A DNA stretch of 64,000 nt from Boswellia sacra (Eukaryota > Streptophyta > Magnoliopsida > Sapindales > Burseraceae): assembly GCA_013180625.2 (NCBI GenBank), contig SNVD02012234.1, forward strand, positions 558,001-622,000, in the 5' to 3' direction. The translations under genes and the position numbers were made by a program. Below are positions 59,213 through 64,000 of the stretch, piece by piece; positions within the stretch are counted from its first letter, which is position 1, and each line of letters starts with the position of its first letter. The notes beneath the pieces were generated by a model. That model saw only the letters and a program-made list of their open reading frames with translations, made no database searches and had not been told where the DNA came from.

Positions 59213-61469
59213 AAGTTGGTGATGCTGATTACATTTCTGGCCATTTTGACAATATTATCTCGCACTTGTGTACCATGGTTTCTTAAGCTAATGATAAGCT
59301 TATCATCACAGGTAAGTGTGTATATACATGAAATAGTGAGTTGGCAGTCAGACTGATTAATGCTATTAACTGAACTATTATTTTTTGTAGACTAATGAAC
59401 TCAATCAACTGGCATCTGTAGCGTTCTGCTTACTTATTGCTTGGGTTTGTCTCATTTCCCTATATCTCCTTGCGTTGTGATTGATGCAATCTTAAAACAC
59501 TTTATCCTGCATGCATAACTGTCAAAAATATGTTCTCTATTCGATTGCTGCAATATATTGATTATTGAAGATTTTGTACTTATTCCATCGTAGTTGGATG
59601 CTTAGTGAACAACATCACTGACAACCTCCCATACATTTGCAATTTATGCATGATATACGTGCATTTATGTTTATAATATAGATTGTTATGACATTTTAGT
59701 GTAGCGATACGTTGGGTCTAAGCCTAGAACTGGGTTCATTTGCTGCTGGAGTGATGATATCAACAACTGATCTTGCTCAACATACACTTGAACAAGTAAG
59801 GATTTTGATTTATGTATCCTGTGTAATCACTAGTCATATGATACCTTATGGCTTTCATTTTGCTTTTTTTATTATAGCATTATGTTCGCTAATTGCATGG
59901 CATCAATGAAGTTTGAAGTATTAGACTTGATGATTTGCTTATTCTTTTCTCTTATTTGGGGTCAACTATCTTTTAGGTTGAGCCAATTCGCAACTTCTTT
60001 GCTGCTCTTTTTCTTGCAAGTATTGGGATGTTGATTCACGTTCATTTCCTCTAGAATCGTGTTGATATTTTACTAGCAGCAGTATTATTAGTGATTGTTG
60101 TAAAAACCATTGTGGTTGCCACTGTTGTCAAGGGATTTGGATACAGCAACAAATCTTCACTTCTTGTAAGACTTGACTGAACTACTGGCATATATGTGCC
60201 TTGGTTTGACTTATTTACACCATTGACAGGAGTTGGCCTTTGGTTTTTTCACATACAGGTTGGGATTTCCCTGGCACAAATTGGAGAATTTGCTTTTGTT
60301 CTGCTCAGTCGTGCTTCTAATCTTCATCTGGTTGAGGTTTGTTCTTCTATTAATATTTGCTTCCATTCGAAGCTAATAGGCCTATACAATTTGTCTTAGT
60401 AATGTTTCTTGATGGTTGTCAGCTAAAAGTCATATTTGTTACATGAGTTGTGGTGTCATCTACTGTTTGCTTGTGCACAAGTACCAACCAACTCCAGCAA
60501 CTTCATTGATTGTGATATGAGAAAAAAAATAGTCTTATTTTCGGTTTTCTTTACAAAATATAAAACTTAGCAAAACTACCAAAACAGTTACATAAGGATT
60601 TCTGTTTAATTGACTTCAGTAATTTAAGAATTTGAAATTCAACTTCTCTTTTTGTTTCTGTCTCTAATCAACCAAATGGAGCATAGTAAACTTTGAGCGA
60701 AAAGTTTGGTTAAACTGTTGCATATGTTTTTCTATCCAAAGTCCTGCCATAGATCACATTTTTGGAGTGGTTGTGATAGTTTTGTTCATTATCTCGTTCG
60801 TCAACAATGTTTATGAGTTCTCCAAAATTTGCAGGGAAAATTGTATCTATTACTTCTTGGTACAACAGCTCTAAGTCTGGTAAGTGAATGTCTTTACATG
60901 TTTCCCGTATAGCAGTAGAAATGTGAAATGCATGGTTCTTAAAGTATTTTGTGTGGTTATCCTTCACTGTTTACATTACGGTCAATTGATTGCTAATTGA
61001 TTATAATAGAATCCTAATTACTTATACTGTAGGTTTTGTTGTTAAAATCACCACATATTGCACTGACATATCGGGTGATAGAATGACTAGAATAAAGAAA
61101 ATAATAACTTTTGCAGTAGGCAAACCGGACTGGAGAATCAAATCACATGGAAATTCTGATCCAAGTTAATTACCTCTGCCGTTCCTTCCTCTGCACATAG
61201 TGGAAAGTTTGAAACTTGATGCAATCGAGTTAGCATGTTTTGTTTAGAATATAAACTTTGAATGGCTGTCATCTATTCTGCTGAAACTATCTGTTATCAT
61301 TGTTATTTTCTGTTCTTTATCTACCAATCAATTACAATGTTATGAGTCAGTTTATATTTAGATTTCAAATATTCTCATTAAGCAACAATGCAGGTAACTA
61401 CACCATTGCTTTTTAAGCTGATCCCTGCTGTAGTAAATCTAGGGGTTCTCTTGCGGTGGTTCTCTCCTC
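59213..61469 (+). pseudogene. captured fragment of a KEA4/5/6-type K+/H+ antiporter gene
   Basis: Seven exons: about 59213-59311, 59391-59444, 59700-59795, 59977-60165, 60259-60336, 60835-60879 and 61394-about 61469. All internal joins are GT-AG and in phase. They encode the C-terminal half of the CPA2 exchanger domain: [110 protein letters not shown]. Intact KEA4/5/6 exchange K+ for H+ in endomembranes. Here the N-terminal half is missing, the tail runs into a (CT)n tract at 61470, and TGG has become TAG at 60052-60054. Introns are kept, so this is a genomic fragment and not a retrocopy. Confidence 0.85.
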
Positions 61470-61640
61470 TCCTATCTCTCTCTCTCTCTCTCTCCCTCTC
61501 CCTCTCTCGCTCTCCATTCTCTTTGATTTTCCTGGTGCAGTGGGATTTTTTCTTTCTTATTTCTGGTGGGTTTGCTACAGTTTGCATGTGTGCATCGGGA
61601 AGGAGAAAAGGGCTTTCGGAACTTTATATCTTTTTAAATT
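61470..61640. repeat. (CT)n tract with modules A and C joined
   Basis: A CT tract, then CTCGCTCTCCATTCTCTTTG, GGTGCAGTGGGATTTTTTC, GGGTTTGCTACAGTTTGC and ATCGGGAAGGAGAAAAGGGC. This combines the sequence found separately at 56300-56416 and 57779-57865. Confidence 0.85.
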
Positions 61641-61790
61641 TGGTGCTTATTACAGATTTTGGCATCAATAATAATATAGCAAAAGGAGCCGGTGAGAATT
61701 GTAGCTCTATAAACCGATTTTTCATTTCTATACTTTCTTTGTTGGATATATTAAGTTTGTTGATTTGTTTAACGTTTGATGTGTTTGCAG

Positions 61791-63095
61791 TCTGTTTGGA
61801 TGGTAGTCCGCCTGCTTACCACTTCAGTCCGGGCTTTGGTGCTGGAGTCAACAATTGGTTGGTGCATATTGAGGTATGTTATAGTCCATATATGGCCATG
61901 ATTGAGGCTAACAGATCTTTACAGCGCCAAAGGGCTATAAAAGTCTCAATTTCTTTGTTAATTGTGTTGGAACTTTAGTGTGGCCTTCTGCTATGAATTC
62001 TATCCTGTCTGGATAAAGAGATTTCAATCTTATTAATTTTAAAGGTTATTATGAGCTATTTAGTTCTATAACACTGAGTTTGGCTTGATAAAAAATTTAA
62101 TAGTTTTTAAATCTGAAAGATATGGATTAACAAAGTTCCTCTTTTTTTTTCCCCTCTTGTTCATATACATATTCTGGACATAATGTCTTTTGATTTGGGG
62201 TCTCAAGGAGGAGGATGGTGCAACAATGTCAGAACTTGTCTTTCCCGTAAAAGTACCCGTTTAGGTTCATCTAAGGAAATGGTCAAGCAAGTTGCTTTTT
62301 CAGGGATGCTGAGCAACAAGCAGAAGTTTAACCCAGGTATGGTTTTTGTTTCACGGGTTGACACCTTTTCTAATTTTGCCTTCGACTTTCTTGACCTTTG
62401 ATTTTATTGATGTATTCAAATTTTGTTTCCTTTTCTAGACTTCTACAATTGGAATAAAATCAAGGTTAGATACTGTGATGGGGCATCATTTACTGGCGAT
62501 ATAGAAGCTGTAAATCCAGTAAGTTAGATATTGTGACAGAGCATCATTTAAGATAGGTTTTTCTTTATTTTTATGTTATTTGGTTCTCTTTTTGCGGGAT
62601 TCTTTTTTAATTAATTAGTGATTTGATCAGAAAACTAACCTTCACTTCAGAGGAGCAAGGGTTTTTCGTGCTGTCATTGATGATCTATTGGCTAAAGGGA
62701 TGAAAAATGCTGCAAATGTATGAACAAATTATCATTTTTCTTTTTCTTTTCTTTTTTCAAATATTTTTTTAATGGCATTGTAGATAACTTATCAGAACTG
62801 ATAACAGGCTGTTCTTTCCGACTGTTCAGCTGGGGGATTGACTTCAATCTTGCATTGTGATAACTTCCGAGCTCTCTTGCTTGCGACTGCTAAAGTAAAA
62901 TGCTTTGCTGATGCTGGTTATTTTGTCAACGTGTATGCTCATTATAAGCCTTCTACCTGACCTTACATCCATGAAGTGTTTCTTTAGTTGCTGTTGTTTT
63001 CTATAATTTAATAGCATAGCTTTATTCAATAGGAATGATGTTTCTGGAGCAAATCACATTGAATAGTTTTACACTGAAGTGGTTGTAACCCATGT
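61791..63095 (+). pseudogene. captured fragment of a pectin acetylesterase gene
   Basis: Six exons: 61791-61873, 62207-62336, 62439-62518, 62631-62717, 62808-62930 and 63033-about 63090. They encode the N-terminal half of a pectin acetylesterase: [96 protein letters not shown]. The family removes acetyl groups from cell-wall pectin using a serine in GCSAGG; here the motif reads DCSAGG. The exon 2 acceptor appears changed from AG to AA (62205-62206) and an in-frame TAG replaces Gln in exon 6. The signal peptide and the C-terminal half with the other catalytic residues are absent. Non-functional. Confidence 0.87.
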
Positions 63096-63613
63096 ACTCC
63101 TCTTTCTCTCATTGTGAAACTAGTTCAGTTAAGTAATATACTTACCATGGAATACCCACTATGTACAGAAACATTCAACAATACCCAGAAGCATATACTT
63201 ACCATGGAATATATACAGTAAATCAATTCAAATAAGAAGACATTAATATGGCCTACCATTGTGATTCTCTGGCCCTTTAGAATCAACTTTTCATTACCTT
63301 ATGCCCTTCATAGCAACTTAGCCGTTGTAAATTGAATTTAGGACATTAGTGTAAGTTTCAAAGACTAAAGTTGGATGCACCCCAACTTGGATAGGGCTAA
63401 AAGTGGGATTTTGGTATATTTTTGGAGAAAATCATACATGGTATTCAAAATTGACTTTATACAAATCACTATTAAAGAATGTGTTCTTCTGTATTTCTGT
63501 TTCACAGCTTTTGACTCTGGTGCATGTGTGTGATTATAGAGACTTATGATAAAAGAGTGAATTTTATTCACGGCACCAGACAACTAATTTCTTCTGGATG
63601 TTTATCATTTTAG
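63096..63613. other. noncoding gap between two captured fragments
   Basis: AT-rich sequence without recognised exons. It must contain the junction between pectin acetylesterase and sulfate transporter DNA, but no element-like sequence marks it. Confidence 0.4.
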
Positions 63614-63729
63614 GTGGATTATGAGGAGGTAGTTTTCTATGGCATGTGGATAAGAAAGATTTTCTTCTGTGGACTGTTATTGCCGTTACAACTTTGTTTC
63701 TTGGTATTGAGATTGGTGTCCTTGTTGGG
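63614..63729 (+). pseudogene. captured single exon of a SULTR4-type sulfate transporter gene
   Basis: Acceptor TTTTAG, then VDYEEVVF, a one-base deletion near 63638, and in the next frame HVDKKDFLLWTVIAVTTLFL with GIEIGVLVG, ending at GTATGT. The order VDYEE...W-VDKKDFLLW...TLFLGIEIGVLVG is that of tonoplast sulfate transporters of group 4, in the last membrane segments before the STAS domain. No neighbouring SULTR exon is seen before 64000, though the next would lie beyond the following intron. Confidence 0.75.
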
Positions 63730-64000
63730 GTATGTCATGAATAATATCTAATTGTCTATGTGATATCTATTACAATCTTTATTCTATATTTGTTCAATCT
63801 CTTGTAGAACTCTTTTAAGTGCAAATGTTGTCTCATCTGTGCTTAACTTAGCAAGAATGAAAACATCTTTATCTTTTAAACCCATAGTTTGACATGAATT
63901 CTGCAATGTCACTTTTCAGGACTTCTGTTTTTATACATGTACTTATAATCAATGACTCAATATATATTGTAGAGCCAAATGTTTAATGCTAAAATACTAA
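63730..64000. other. intron-like sequence after the sulfate transporter exon
   Basis: Starts at a GTATGT donor and continues AT-rich to the window end. No acceptor followed by a recognised exon is seen. Confidence 0.4.

Larger units (their letters stand above)
55881..64000. mobile_element. second CACTA-type element carrying fragments of several host genes (runs off the window)
   Basis: CACTACAAGAAATTTTG at 55881 is a canonical CACTA terminus. Short TTGACAC words near it (55912-56005) are possible subterminal repeats. It interrupts the Athila pol. No transposase is seen. Instead the next 8 kb holds plus-strand exon-intron fragments of at least four unrelated plant genes and duplicated noncoding modules. 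No second terminus occurs before 64000, so the right end, target duplication and full length are unknown. That all fragments belong to one element is inference from the left terminus, the shared strand and the modules repeated at 56356-57862 and 61490-61640. Confidence 0.6.

Noticed and set aside
61388..61978. 196-codon plus frame joining antiporter, CT tract and pectin acetylesterase pieces
   Set aside because: A read-through across a real exon, a repeat and introns. The exon models with splice sites explain it better.
59213..63729. Working KEA, pectin acetylesterase and sulfate transporter genes
   Set aside because: Each lacks one or both ends and carries stops, frameshifts or lost splice sites, so they are fragments.

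Overview
The window is nuclear DNA from a eudicot plant. Genes have short exons split by AT-rich GT-AG introns, one gene makes a plastid prenyltransferase of plastoquinone synthesis, another is a plant-specific IQM protein, and most of the remainder is nested plant transposons. The species cannot be fixed from the sequence alone.

Region 1 (1-18.9 kb) is ordinary genic DNA. It holds the last two exons of an unrecognised + strand gene (88-1103), an intergenic stretch with a perfect 157 bp tandem duplication, a complete IQM calmodulin-binding-type gene on + (7406-10208, 8 coding exons, 641 aa), and a complete homogentisate solanesyltransferase gene (HST/PDS2) on - (18861-10833, 10 exons, 390 aa). 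The two complete genes converge, with stop codons about 625 bp apart. HST introns carry MITE-like inserts.

Region 2 (18.9-22.4 kb) is AT-rich intergenic DNA with a striking GC-rich element (about 20108-20845) that contains tRNA-like A-box/B-box sequences.

Region 3 (22.4-35.1 kb) is a decayed partial duplicate of HST (exons 9, 8, 7, 6, part of 5) on the same strand. Its intron between exons 9 and 8 is split by a nest: a 67 bp perfect inverted repeat plus (AT)n encloses a remnant of an endogenous caulimovirid pararetrovirus. An 8.8 kb Ty3/gypsy chromovirus (Tekay/Del type, 23828-32627, TSD GTCTC) sits inside that remnant's RNase H region.

Region 4 (35.2-64 kb) is a second nest. A minus-strand Ty1/copia element (35185-about 50467) is split by a complete but coding-defective 10.6 kb CACTA transposon (38381-48967, TSD TGA), which has captured a pectate lyase gene start. 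The copia gag is cut by an Athila-type Ty3 element (50468-about 55880), and that is cut by a second CACTA-type end (55881 onward). Behind this second end lie exon-intron fragments of at least four unrelated host genes, all on the + strand: an unrecognised gene with a start codon, a KEA4/5/6-type K+/H+ antiporter, a pectin acetylesterase and a SULTR4-type sulfate transporter. This multi-gene capture runs off the window edge and is the most unusual part of the sequence.

Only the unidentified 5' gene, IQM and HST look like functioning host genes. All other coding matter is mobile-element or captured-fragment DNA with stops, frameshifts or lost splice sites.
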